64,000 nucleotides of DNA, taken from NCBI GenBank assembly GCA_030737835.1, contig CM060849.1, forward strand, positions 16,706,334-16,770,333. Reading direction: 5' to 3'. The stretch's first letter is position 1, and each line of letters begins with the position of its first letter. The DNA comes from Acorus gramineus. Taxonomy: Eukaryota > Streptophyta > Magnoliopsida > Acorales > Acoraceae. A program made the position numbers and the translations under genes. Below are positions 46,101 to 61,100 of the stretch, one piece after another. Below the pieces are notes generated by a model. It was not told the DNA's origin and ran no database searches. It worked only from the letters and a program-made list of their open reading frames with translations.

Positions 46101-49100
46101 GCTCACTCAATTATAAATTACCGCAGTCTCCAACAAATATGGTATTCTACTTTTCCTTTGGAGTTTTGGTTCTGTAGATAGCTCATCTACTAGTCCTATC
46201 TTTTTTTTCCCCTTAGTTTTCCACTTATTTGGAGTCATACCCTAAATCTCATGAGTAAAATTTTGTAGTAGAATCCCTATTAGTTTCTGAAAAAAAGAGA
46301 GTAATCTTTGTCCACTATGCCTTCGACATTCATGTGATTCAATCCAGTGAGCTTGGAGCTCAGCTTCATTAGAGTCCTTCAAATGTCCTCATGTTCCCTA
46401 GCATCCTATTTCTAGGGGGCCTGAATTACCTAAAAACAGTGATAAGTTTGACAGCCCCTTCCAGCTTTCCACTTAGGCATGGCTCTGAACCTTCTTGTAT
46501 TGTCTATACTTGATACATCTCTTCATGTCCTCGTACTCCATTCCATGTAGATTCTTTACTCATGATGCCATGAAGTTTTTGATCGCCATAAAAAGATGAG
46601 CTTGTTCCTTGCTTTTCCCACTAAAGATTCTGCTAGTCCTTACATGCCATGATGTTCAATAGACAACATCGGATTAACAATTCAAAAAGATTCTCCCAAA
46701 GTCCATTGGGAACAGTAATGGTCCAATGATCCACTTTATAAATTTCTCAAGATCATCTCTACTTCAAAGGTATATATGCTTTTCAAATATCCAAGCAAAA
46801 AGCACTTTATGCATCTCAAATTATAAACATTTGCAATTTTGACTCCCAATATGAATCTGGTCTAAGGTAATTTCTATTGCCAAAAGAGAGGAATCACTTA
46901 TACTGACTGTTGTAAGATCCTTGTATGGGTGCTTAGGATGGGTACAATATGATTAATTTGGTGGAAGTTCATTAAGAGGGCAGAGGATGGGTCATTGCTT
47001 GGAGTAATGGTAAAGTGCTCAGGCTAACAAGATGAAGTGTATCAAACCTCCTTTTGGTAGGATGGTAGAGGTACCTCCTCTTTAGTGAGGGGACCTGGGT
47101 TCAAATCTTGCAACCTGCTGATAGGGGAAGATTTGACTACGAAAAAACACTTACCAATTAAAAAAGAAGAAGATAAAGTCTTGGATTCAAGTTTGGAAAG
47201 CATCCACTCTATAAAAAAGCCAAAGGATAAAATCGTGTTCAAGATCTCCCCTCCTAGCGCCCTACAATATGTAGGACCATTCTGAGTGATGGGCTTTACG
47301 GGTTATTGTTTAGAGATTTTTGGTAGGGGGATCCATTACTCTTCATAAATGAGGGAAAATACTGTTACTTTTTATGATAAATTCCATTGAAGAATTTGTT
47401 TTCCTTTCATGATTAACGACCTCCCTTGTAAATTACACTGTTCAAAGTTCGTTAAGAAATATGTTGCCCTTTCTTAATTAATAATTGTTTTTCTTATGGT
47501 AAGAGCTGTTAGTATGTTTTCCTCTGCCATCATGAAATCATCCATATAAATTACACTGACCCCTTAAGAAAATAATCTATGACAAGGTCTTATTTGAGAA
47601 ATGTATAATTACTAAAAACAAAACCCTTTTTTGAACACTTGCACGTGTATTACTGCTAGTGAAAGAAAATCTGCCCATCCCCAAAAAACCTAGAATCTTT
47701 GTAGCGATATTTATAGCTTTCAAATTTGGAGGCTCACCATGCTAGATCTATCCACATCCAAACCCTGTTACTGTATCTGTACCCATTACCTAGAATCTTT
47801 GTAGCGATATTTATAGCTTTCAAATTTGGAGGCTCACCATGCTAGATCTATCCACATCCAAACCCTGTTACTGTATCTGTACCCATATCCAGGTAACATG
47901 TGCTGGCCTGCTGGGTTGGCCCAAATGGATGTATCACTACAGTGATTACATGCCATGCTAGCTTGATATGTTTTCATAATCTAATAAATTATCCCATGCT
48001 ATAAATTCCATTGATTTTGGTGATTTGAATATTTTCAGGGTGCTCTTGAATCTATATCTGTTGGTGAAATCAAACTCAGCCTACGCCAATCTCTGGTTAA
48101 ACTGGGGTTTGGTTTTATATCAAGGGATCCAAAGCTGCAGTTGTTAATATGTGATCTGGAAGTAATAACAAGGACTTCAGTACAGGGAGTAAGCAAGGGT
48201 AAAACTCCAAGGCAGCGGTCTGCAGGAAAAGGAAAGTGGATGGTGTTTACCAACATGGCAAGATTTTTATCAGTATCTGTTACGGATTTAGTTGTAAAGG
48301 TATCCACCTTCTGACTGTAGTTTCTTTACAGTAATTTTTTGGTAAGTTCTTTACAGGAACTTACCTGTGAATTGATGTTTTGATGACAATCAAATGTTAT
48401 CTTACATCTTCATGTGTTTTTTTTTAATTTTAAATATATTTGTAATGATTGAGAGGGAAAAATAGCAAATGCTAAAACTGGTGTGTATAATTTATTTCTT
48501 CATTGCTGCAGACACCAAAAGCTACTGTTGAAGTGAAGGATTTGATACTGGATATATCTAAAGATGGTGGATCGATTCCAATTCTGTCATTTAAACTGCA
48601 CCTAATGCCTTTTCTTATACACTTGGGTGATTCTCGCCTCAATTATGACACCACCTCCAACTGTAATCAGGGGGTCTATTGGCGCACTGCACAGTCTAGT
48701 TCAATAATGGAAAAAACCTCTGCTCCTTTTATCTGTGAGGACTTGTTGTTTGTGTGTGAATTTGCGCGTGACAGGTTGGTTTCTAATTAGATTCCTTTTT
48801 CTATTCTTTTTCTCTGTCTGCAATTTTTTTTTTTTGGAAATGAAAAGGTTGGCTGTTACCGCCATTATGACTATGGCTTGCATAACAAAAAGATATCTTT
48901 GTGACATATCACTCCTCAGCTAGGAATGCACTGAATCTGTTTTTGATGAGTGCTTGTTAGTAGTGGCAAATGCTACTTTTGTTAGCGACCTTTTTTATGT
49001 TTACAATGAATTTCCATTAAATAACATCGATCTTTACTTTTTCATAAAAAAAAGAGACATTCATCCTTGCTAAACAGCAAAGTTTCCAAGAAAATTGGAG

Positions 49101-52100
49101 TGGTTGTTTTTGGGGGGAAGGTGGGAGCAATTCACTGAGTGTTGCAATTTTTTTTATATTAATTGGCTCCAAAGCCAACTTTGTCTAGGATACTCCTGAC
49201 AGTACAACTAAATGATGTATCATATTTCTGTTCAACATTGAACATTTGTACCCATAGCTCTACTATTATTTATTAGTGCAGTGTCATCCACCAGAACAGG
49301 GATTATGATGGAATCTCTACATCATGGATGTTTCTTCCATAGATATGTTCAATGACATACCAAAGGCTAAAACCATGCTGTACAGTTTTTCATGTCTTTT
49401 GGAAATCTTTTATCACATTACGCATTTAAAATAGTTTTAAAGCAAAGTTTGATAAACAGATTTTTTTTATAAGCTTCTGAAATGTTGTGGATAATGTATG
49501 CCTTATTTCGAGAACATTTGGGAGTTCGCTGTATGACCTGGAAGTCCATTGTGTTGGGTTAAGTATGTGACTTTTGAGGTGGACGAACTAGTGATTGGGG
49601 TATAGTGGAGGTGTTAATTGATATTTTACATCTGTTTTGTAAAGTAGATCTTTCATCTACCAAGTAGTGTTTTTCTTTCTTTCTTTCTTTCTTTTTTTCC
49701 ATTTGGAGTTATACACCACCTTTATGTAACAGTTTGGTGGTAGGATTCCTACTAGTTCCTAAAAAAAGATAGTAATGTTAGAAATTTATGTTGAAAACTT
49801 AAATATATCTTATACTGCTTGTTCTGTTTGCATCGCTTAAACTTTGTGAAAATAATAAATGGTTGTTTTGCTTCTGACCTCAGATCTTTGTTATTATTCC
49901 ACTTCAGCTTTGAATTTTTTACTAGAGAACCAAAGACTTAGCAGATAGATTGGTCATAGGTGGGTGCTTTATGGAAATCTATTTATCATTAATACTAGTC
50001 TAGTAGAGGACATTTAGAATTTTTAGTTCTGAATATTATTTAATGTCAGATTGTTCATTTGTTTTCATAACCTCTTTTTTATGTCGATAGTTTCCTCAGT
50101 CCCTATATTAGCCCATTATTTGATGGCAGGGAAATCGGCATCATGATAAAAAATATGGATATTACCTGTGGAGAGGTTGTCATAAACCTTGACGAGGATT
50201 CTTTTGTCAAGAGCAAGACAGAATCAGTTATTTTGGACAGTGCAGCAGCTAGAAAGTTGGAGAAGAAGGAAAGGTCACTTCTCTCTGTAAAGAAGTATGC
50301 TAATGGATTCCCGGAAAAGGTTAGCATTTGTTGAATGTAAACAGTTCTCTCTATTTTTTACAATCCTATCTCTTATTTGGCTTCTAATTATATTTTTCTG
50401 TAAATGATGAGTGACATCTGATATATTCACATGTAAAAGAGCACGCGTGGGAAAAAAGAACATCATTTATGATAATGGACAAAAGTGCCATTTAGCGCAC
50501 AATTTGTTCCCTCTTTCTTGGGTACTAATAGGATTAGTTATCTGTTTATATTGTGGGCTACTTTAATCTGCCAAAATTCCCTGTTTAATTCTGCCAAAGT
50601 TTGAATGTTCTGCCATTGGTGCAAAACATGTTATCTCATTATTGATAGCACATTTATTATTATTTTTTTATTCATTTTTATTGTGGGTTAAATAGCCAGA
50701 TGGACATTTTAATACTCTTCAATTTGCCAGGGGGTTAAGAATTGGTGTACAAGGGCAACCCCATGTGATTTGTGTGTTAATGATTTTTTGGATCTGGGAA
50801 TCATAAATTCCATGCGTCATTCATGCAGATCCTATATTGATGGCCTTTGTGTGCCATTTAAAATAAAATAGATCATTTTGTCCATACTGTAATTTTCAAA
50901 GAATTAAGACCTGGACTTTTCCATGGTTACATGATCAAGGGTCGTCGGATATTTGACATGTTTTAGATATACTTTTTTATCCATGCAAAATTTTTAAAGA
51001 ATTTTTGAAGGCATGTTTCTATAGTTGATTTTTTATTTATTTGTTAAGTTTGCAATGTTATTTTCTTACTGCTACTAATAAAAAATATTCTATGGAAGGT
51101 TAGCTTCAATTTGCCAAAGTTGGATGTGAGGTTTATGCATCGGGGGCAAAACCTTTCTGTCGAAAATAATGTCATGGGCATTCATCTGAGGTGCAATAAG
51201 TCTCTGTTTCTTGAAGAATCTGCGGAAGCTGTATCACACTTCGATGTTCAATTGGATTTCAGTGAAATTCATGTACTTGTCTAGCTGAGTTGATTATTGG
51301 ATTCATATTTTGTCTAGTCTACCATGCTTATAAATTTTCCTCATGTTTTTTCAGCTCCTTCGAGAAGATGCCACATCTGTGTTGGGGATTCTGAAAGTTG
51401 CTGTTACCGCTTCTGTTGATGTTCCGATGCAGGTAAAATTTTAATCTTTCATTTGCTTTGACATTTTGAGTATACACTTTGTTTTAGTATGACAAGTTCT
51501 GTAATTTGCGCATGTGGAAATTATTTTTGAGCTCATTTAAAGGCCTATATTTTTTTCTTATGTGGTTTACATTGTCACACACTAGTAATTGTAGCTCTTA
51601 AATAAGCATGTCTATATGATTTGTGATCATGATCAAGTGATCCACAACCTTCTTGTTGAATCACCCAGTATACACGAATGTGTGCTCCTTTTCAAGTTTT
51701 TGAGTTTCAAATGGTCATTATATCAGCAAGTTGGAAATCTGACAATGATAGATATGATACAATTTGGGTGATATCTTGCATAATGCATATTTTCTGACTT
51801 TTGTTTGATACAATTTTATAGCAGTTGAATAATAATTTTTAACTTTTAAGCAGTGTGCGTATCTCTGATTTTCTCTTATATTGTTCCTAGATTTAAGAAT
51901 TCAGACTTTATATATAGGATCACAAGAAGGAAGAGAAACAATAGGAGAACGAGAATGGGAAGGTGTTTATTTTATCTTAGACGCATTTCTGCAGTAAAAA
52001 AAAAACGGTTCATATTGTATGTATTGATAGAACTTGTGCAGAAACTATAAATTAGGGTCACTACATAGTGATCTCACATGGGCAAGGGTGCGTGGTTTGC

Positions 52101-55100
52101 AGTTAGGTCACCATATAATGATCTTAATTTTTTTTCATTATCTAATCATTTGTCCATGTATCACCATCAGATGATTTCAGTTTTGTATTATTTCTGTGTT
52201 CCATCGTATGATAGACTGAAGTCTGTTATCAATGTATCATGAAAGCTTAATTTTGTGATATTTTGACATCCCATACTCGCATCCAAGGAATGTCCTATAA
52301 TCATCTGACTTGTTATCTACGTTCAGTTTAGGTAGTTGACTGTAAAACTTCTCTAGGTTTCTGTTCATCTTTTTAGGTCCATGATTTTGAATTGATACAT
52401 TAGATAGAGAGCTTTTATATATCGTGAAATGTCCCTCTTTTGGTAGTTGTTCTTTTTTTTTTTTTTTAGAAAGCAAGAGAAGATGAAGAATCTCTGATAA
52501 AAGGAGAAAAAAATATTACCCCTCTTTTGGTAGTTGATGTTTTTTTACTGCGTATTTTGTATTTACATCATCACTCATCAATATGTTTCCAGAAATATTA
52601 TTGAAATGAATAAATCTCTCTTTATTTTATAGAGAGAACTCTTAATTGAATATCTGAATTCTTTGCTAAAGGTCAGAAGTTATTTAGATAATCTTATTTT
52701 TAATCTGTTTATATGTGGATAAATAAAGGGAACTTATTGTTCGTTTTTTTTTTTGGTTGGTAATATGCAGGGTTTCCACTTCCATCAAATCCTTAATTTC
52801 ACCTATCTTTAGGTACTTTAAAAGTGAAATTTTAAAAGTATTAGATTTGTCAAGCATTGAACTTTTGTGTGATTCAATGTGTCCTAGACTTGATTTTTAC
52901 TACTAAAATCATGATAGTTTCTGGATGTAACTGTCCTTTTATGCAATTAATCAATGTGAATTGGGAAAACCTAACAAACTCTGTAGAAAATAAAAAATGG
53001 AATTATGTATACATTTATGCCTAAAATATCACTTGAATGTGTATTGCATTGCAGGTTGCTTCACACCTCTTTTTTAACAAAATGATTTCTTCTGTTGTTT
53101 ACCATGCTATCCTACCTTTTCTTGTACACAATGTCCTTTGCTGTTAAACTTGGAAGATTCCTCTCCACATTCATGCAAAAGGTAACAAAGTTCCAGATGT
53201 GTTTGGATTGGGCGGCTGGGGCGCGTTGTCCTTGGTCACCATCCCTACCGTTTTTTTGGAAAAAAAAAGATAGAAGCGATCTTATTAGAATAGAAGGACG
53301 TGGGATTTCCTTACAAAATTATGGAAAGTATAGAAGAAGAAAAGAAAATGAAGGGGAGACCCTATTAAATTCCCTTGCTTTTCATCTTCCAAATAAAAAA
53401 TTCTCCTGACCCTAATTTCCTGTATTTTCAGCAACGTGGACATTTTACAGTGCACACATTTATATTGCTTAAAATATTACATTCTTAAAATGATGCAATT
53501 CATTTCAGCCAGCAGTGCCTATGAGAGCAGAAATTGATGTGAAGCTTGGTGGTACACAATGTAATATCATTACGAGTAGGCTTATTCCATGGGCGTGCCT
53601 TCACTTGTCAAGAAAGAGGTGTATGGTCCTTAGAGATGAGCATTCCCTTCATGGGAGGTCTGAAACTTCTTCATTAAAAGCAATCATGTGGACTTGTAAT
53701 GTTTCAGCTCCTGAGATGACTGTTGCGCTTTACAGTTTGAGTGGCTTGCCACTATATCATGTAAGTTGTTAACAATCATGCACATATACTCCCATTCTTT
53801 GCTTATTCCGCCAGTAAATATTATGCAGAACATGTTGGATACTTGGTCTGCACAATTGTTTGCACAACTTATCTGTCATTTTTTCACTGATGCCATCCCC
53901 CATCCATGTACTTTGGAGAAAATAATGGAAAAGCATTGTTTTATTGGGCATTGTTAGATTTGTCTTATGAATTAATCCATAGTACAGTATTGTCCACCAT
54001 AAAACAAAAATTGAACCGTTGAACTTGATTAAAAAGAGCAACCTTTAACAAATTAGATTCGCATGCATTTTTTTGACAATTACTAGATATTCATTTGAGA
54101 TCTGAAGCTCTGAAGATATGGATTGTCTTCTAAATCTTATGAGTTAACTCCTCCAGTCAATGCTGTAATATTTTTTCAATCATCTGATCTTGAATTAAAA
54201 TGAATGATCTTGATTAGTTAATGAATATCTATTTTGGGCCCTGTTTTGGAGGTCCAGAACCAATGCACCCCCCTCTTTATGTAGCTTCTTTCTGTTATTA
54301 ATAAACACGTGAGCTCCCACCCACCTTTCCTCAAAAAATTAAAATCTATTTTAGGCTTGAAAATGTGATCTCTACAGGTTGTTTTTGAGAATCTGCATCA
54401 CCAATCACTAATTTCATACAGCAACAAAACCCAACCAGCATCTGTCATCAGTAGCCATTCTTATCTTACCAGAGTGCCTATGTGAGGATATATACAAAGG
54501 GATGGGCAGGCTATGATAATTTCAGATCCTTAAAGATCACAATGGTTATCTGTATTTTTTTCATAATCTGATACAAATATGACCAGGGAGACGCGGTACA
54601 CAAATCTGACTTTAAAAAAGAGTTTTCTTTTTCAAATTCCAGACCAATAAAATGATTTTAACCATCAAAACTAGGATTGTAGTTAAATTGAAGTTTTTGA
54701 AGCTATTAGAAGCCCGCCTTTTTTGACAAAGTAAAACACCATGTTTCTGATTGTTACGTTTTGAGGCTCTATAAACAAGTTGGTTGAATTTTGATCCCAA
54801 ACATTTTTAAGGGAGACACATTTTAAGAGGTTGCTTTTGTCAAATCTGAAGCATTTAGGTGTGGTATACAGTTGGGTAGTTCACCATTCTTTTGCAATGC
54901 TTTACGAGTTTTAGCAATGGAATTTTTATTACTGGGACATTGCCAAACCATAACAGGTTTAAATAGGCTAGATAACAGGAGATGCTGTTTCTTATTGGGC
55001 AGCTATTGCTGCATGGACATTTTAGCCGAGTGGGAACACATTGGATAGCAAGACAAATTCCATTTTCCTTATTCTTTTTTTTTCTCTATTAAACCAGTTT

Positions 55101-58100
55101 AAGTGATGATCGAATGAACATGTAATATGTTCTTTATGACAATTTTTTCTTTCTATGCTAGCTTCATTGGTGCTCATGTTGCAACCTTAAGTCTGCTTTT
55201 GAAATTTAAAGTCATAATTAAGCATTGTTTTTTTGGTAGGTATCACTAAGCATTGTTAATAGGAACTTGCTCTCTCTCTTCTGGAATTAGAAAAGTACAC
55301 TATCCGTGCATTTTTGTTCTTTAGTCATTTTTCATTGCTTGATAATCTTATTGATGAATTATACTTCTTGATAAGCAGGGGTGCTCACAATCTTCACATT
55401 TATTTGCAAACAATATAGCGAGCAAGGGGATCACAGTGCACATGGAACTCGGTGAATTGCAATTGCACATGGCCGATGAATATCAAGAATCTTTCAGGGA
55501 GAACATATTTGGTGCTGAAAGTAATTTGGGTTCCTTGATGCATGAGGAAAATTTATTTGGTGTGGGAAGTAATTCAGATTCCTTCATGCATATTGATCGA
55601 GTAAGTCTAGATTGGGGGAACAAAGAATTTGAATCTTTTGATGAAAGTGACCCCGCAAGGTGGAAATTGGTTTTCTGTGTTGATATAACTGGCATGGGTG
55701 TATGCTTCAGATTTCACCATGTTGAATCGATTTTATCAACTGCCATGTCATTTAAAGCAATTCTTAGAAGTATGTCTGCTTCTGGAGAAAAGGCAACCAC
55801 AAGTAAGGGGGTACGCTCCAGCAAATCAGCAAGAAAAGGGATGCGGATTTTGAAATTTAATCTTCAACGGTGTTTTGTAAATTTTTACGGTGATTTTGGA
55901 ATCGAAGATGCTGTTGTTGCAGATCCAAAGAGAGTAAATTTTGGATCACAGGGTGGTGAAGTCATAATCAATCAGTCTTCTGGTGGTACACCGCGCAGGG
56001 CAAGCATATCATCTACAAGCTCCAGTGGATGCAATCATTTAAAATATTCAACATCACTGGACATTTTTCATTTCAGCCTTTGTTTGAACAAAGAAAAGCA
56101 GTCCACACAGATGGAACTTGAGAGGGCAAAATCTGTTTATCAGGAATATTCTGAGAAACAGAGCCCTGACTCGAAAGTGACTTTGTTTGAAATGCAGAAT
56201 GCAAAATTTGTCCGCCGTCCTGGTGGCCTTAATGAAATTTCTGTCTGCTCCATTTTCAGTGCAACTGATATTATGGTTAGGTGGGAGCCTGATGTACATT
56301 TGGCAATATATGAGTTCATCCTGCGCATGAAGGCTCTGCTTCAGAATCTGAAGCTTCAGGGTCTTGACAATAAAACTAATGATTACATTATTAGATTGAA
56401 AGGTATGGAGTTAAAGAAAGAACAAATTGTGGATCCACTGCCATCAGAAAAGCATCACAAGAAAGGAGAATCTGTTTTTGCTGTTGATGTAGAATTGTTG
56501 TGTATCACTGCTGAGCTTGCAGATGGTGTAGAGACATTGGTGCGAGTGCAGTCTATCTTTTCGGAAAATGTCAAAATTGGGATACTTTTGGAAGGACTTA
56601 TGCTTAGTTTCAATGGAGCTAGAGTACTTAAAAGCAGTCGCATGCAAGTTTCTCGCATTCCGAGATCTATTTCAAAGATGTTGCTTAATGCAAAAGGGCA
56701 GATGTCAACAATATGGGATTGGGTTGTTCAAGGCCTTGATGTTCATATTTGCATGCCATACAGACTGCAGTTACGTGCAATAGAGGATGCTGTTGAGGAT
56801 ATGTGGAGAGGCTTAAAGCTTATTACCTCTGCAAAAGTTAATCTCCTATTCCCTTCAAAGAAGGATACTGTTAAAAAAGTGAAGTCTAAGTCAAATTTTG
56901 GATCTGTGAGATTCAACATACGAAAAGTCACAGCGGATATAGAGGAAGAGCCAATACAAGGCTGGCTTGATGAACATTATCAGATCATGAAGAATGTGGT
57001 TTGTGAATCATATGTTAGGTGTAAGTTTCTAGATGAGCTTCTTTCTGAAGGGCGCAAGGCTCCAGGAATTTTTGAACCTAATGAACCATGCTCTGAAAGG
57101 AAGATCCAGTTTAATGGAATTGAGGTTCATGTTAATGATACATCAGCTGTTGAAAGACTGAGAGAAGAAATTCATAAACAGGCTTTTCAATCATACTACC
57201 AAGCATGCCAGAATATGGTGCTCTCTGAAGGATCGGGATCCTCTACAAGAGGCTTTCAGGCTGGTTTTAGGCCAAGTTCCAGCAGAACTTCACTCCTCTC
57301 ACTTTGTGCCACAGAGTTGGATGTGACTCTAACTAAAATTGAGGGAGGTGATACCGGAATGGTAGAATTCATTAAGAAATGTGATTCAATTGCATTGCAA
57401 AATGACATACCATTTTCTCGTCTGTTTGGAAGAAATATTATTCTACATACAGCGTCTTTAGTTGTGCAACTAAGAAACTACACACACCCAATATTCTCTG
57501 CAACTGCTGGTAAATGTGAAGGCTGTATCGTGCTTGCACAGCAGGTCAGGTTTCGCATTGCTGGTCATTTTTTAGATTGCTCTTTGTTCATCTGTGCCAT
57601 TAGTTATCCTTAATTTTTAGGTTTATTTCTATATTCTCTATACTACACTATGGCAGTTTTTACTTATGATATTTCATATTGGTCGACTGCTATGTATTTA
57701 CTTTTTTCGCTTTATATCTCTGTTATATGTAGATTTGAAAACCACTGATATAAATTTGTCTAATGGTTACATTGAGTAATATTTCAACCTTTTCCTTATA
57801 TTCTGTGTGTAACTGAATACCTAGAATATCTCTTATACTAATCTTTAACACGCCTCATCACAAAATTGGAATTCCCATAACTTTTTGTTTCTTGTATCAA
57901 TGACCTTGCTAAGTTGATTGACAAGCTTAATTTTTATTAAACATATTCCCTAGTAGGAATATCTCTTATACTAATTTTTGTTAGATTTATTTTTTGCATT
58001 CACACCAAATATGGCTAAGATATTACTTCGATGGACTGGTTGTTATAGTACTGTGATATCTAAAAACATGTAAGTGCTTATTGATTGATTCTGATAAATA

Positions 58101-61100
58101 TGGCTAAGTTACTTGAGGAGGGGGGGGTGTAGGGCTTCTTCATTTTCTCACATTCTCATCCTCTCTTATCTTTTCTGGAACCCTCATTATCCTCATTTCC
58201 TAGTCCTAACTTGGACAATGTTCTGAACCCATACAAGATAGTGTTCATGAACACTGAAATGACAATTTGACAAATCTTCATTGATATGGTATTGATATAT
58301 ATTATATCATAGCTTTGCAACATGAAGTTAACGAGGCGAAGTGGCGAACTCTGAGATATGCATAGCATGTCTGAATTGAATGATGCATTCTTGCAACAAG
58401 CAAAAAAGATTGGTCTATCTCACCTTGTTTCATTTAAATAAATTTCTGTTAAAGCTTACATCACTTGAAAATCAGTTTGAAACTTATATTATGGATGTAG
58501 ACACAAACATTGAAATCTCACAAGTGAAAGGGATTATGGTTCTCAGAGGAATTGAAATGCAGTACATACTCTATCCATTGGTATACTGGCCTGTGATTTT
58601 GCACCAACTTTGGTAGTTGCAATGACCACCACTGAAGAGAAGTTTATGCCATGAAGGCATGAACATTGTGTGGTTATTATATTTAATAGCATTAACAGTG
58701 ATGTTATTATACAACAAAATATAAAAACTCATCAGAAACAATTGTAGTAAAAAGATTGAGAATGAATAATTTCCTTTCATTTTATTTTATTTTTGGTTCA
58801 TTTCACTGTCAAATACACATTAAATGGCTGTCTCAGCTAATGAGATAATGAAATCAATCTGAGTGATGAAATCATGTGCTAACCCTCCACTCTATAAACT
58901 CTAAATCAATGGTGATCAAGTGAGGCAGAACTCTTAACACCCACATTAATCATACAAACTCCATTAATATGCCAAGGCCCATAGAATTGATAAAGAAAGG
59001 AATATGTTAGGGACAGACCCATGTGCAGCCCCGCATGCAATCCTCACATGATTTTTTTTATGGGTGTAGACTTCATTTAATGAAGCATATACTTACATAA
59101 AAATGTGGCATGCCCCAATGAATTATATCAATCCATTTATAGAAGTCAAAATCACCTGCTTCTTTTAACGAGTTGTATTACTTTTTGGACATATATGAAA
59201 CTACACGCGGGGCTGTAAATTGAACTCTGTAACAATGCCCATAAAGAAAACACATTTTATAAACCTTGATTCAATGATCACAACCATTGGCCTTTATAAA
59301 TCGGAAAGAGGATCTGTAACTCTTACTTCTTTCCTCTCTTCGAACTTACCTTGAAGTATGAAACACAACATGTTCTTATTTGCATGCATATGACCATTGT
59401 CTCCATTATATGTATGCATGCACAAATATCTTATACATACTATCATGTACATACAAGCATAAGTTATTAATTCATGAGATTTGAACAAATGAACAAATCT
59501 TATATTGCTAGTAAGTTGCGTGGACAATCACTGTTTACCTTTCATTTAACCAACATTATCATGTTGAGACATGGGATTGGCTCTCTGGCTAGAGGCATGA
59601 GTTTTCTCCCCATAAATTTTGATTTTGAATTCCCTTGGTTTATCTGATGCATAGGGTTTGTGGGCTATTATAAGTGTCCAAGGTTTTTCCAACTCCTGTT
59701 GGGGTTCCTCATCAGAGAAAAGCGTTGTCATGTTGGTTGTTTAGGCTGGTCAAAATAGCCTGACTGGGAGGCTTGACCCATTGTGGAAATGTGAGCATGT
59801 TAGTGATGTGAATGTTAGGTCCTCATATTAAACTTTTGTTCTTTTATCTGGCACATTTCCCTATTACGCTATCTTATGATGCCAAAATATTGATACTGAT
59901 AAGGATATGGGCATAGGACATGAGGATGTATATGATGAAACAGTGATTGTAGATGGTGACAAATCTGTATGAAATATGAAGACTATTGCTATCATTATGT
60001 GAGCATATTATCATATATGCATCTTGCGTATTTGGTTCCTATTGTATCACATCTAAGTTTATTATATACTTTATTTATTATATAGGTGCGTAATAATTGA
60101 ATGTGAAAATATATGATACAATGGACTTGTCATTTCAATGGAATGTGCAGTAAGTACTCGGTGTTGGATGCTCAATGGGTACGTTGGCCATGCGCAAGGA
60201 TCCATGCATCGCACAATGTATCTATCCATTCATGTATTTACATTGAATCTAGAGTTCTTGTTCTGCACCCAACGTAGATAGCACTATATCCTGAATTTAA
60301 GATAGACAAGATCACATAGTTCTGATAGCTTGTGAACCCTGGAAATCGTTTTTGTCGTTCTAAATTCAATGATGAAAGTTCCCTTAGTGACATGCGGTTA
60401 ATTTGGTTTTGTTTGGAGGTTGCCATCGCTTGATGGTATTTTATATTTTATTTTATCCTTATGAAGCCTGCATTGATTACAGGCAACATGTTTCCAGCCC
60501 CAAATTGAACAAGATGTTTATATTGGGAAATGGAGGAAAGTCCGCATGCTCCGTTCAGCTAGTGGAACTACACCGCCTTTAAAATTTTACTCTGATCTGC
60601 CAATATTTTTTGACAGAGGAGAAGTTTCTTTTGGAGTGGGTTATGAGCCAGCCTTTGCTGATATCAGTTATGCATTCACTGTCGCTCTTCGCAGGGCTAA
60701 TCTTAGTGTTAGGAGTTCTATTTTGGACATGAAGAATCACACTGCTTCAAGCTCCTTGAGAATCATAAACCTTAATTCGTCAGAGCCCAAGTTGCCTAAA
60801 AAAGAACGCAGCTTACCATGGTGGGATGACACAAGGTATTACATTCATGGCAAAGTGTGTCTGTGTTTTTCGGAGATCCAATGGAACTTGCTTGCAACCA
60901 CTAACCCTTACGAGAAGCTTGATAGACTACAAATAGTTTCTGGTTACATGGAGATCCAACATACTGATGGTCGTGTATTTGTTTTTGCAAAGGAATTTAA
61001 AATTTTTGTGAGCAGTTCAGAAAGTTTAATGAACAGTTGCAGCCTAGAGATTCCAACTCATGTGTCTGGTCCTTTTCTTGAATCTCCAGCCTTCAGTCTT

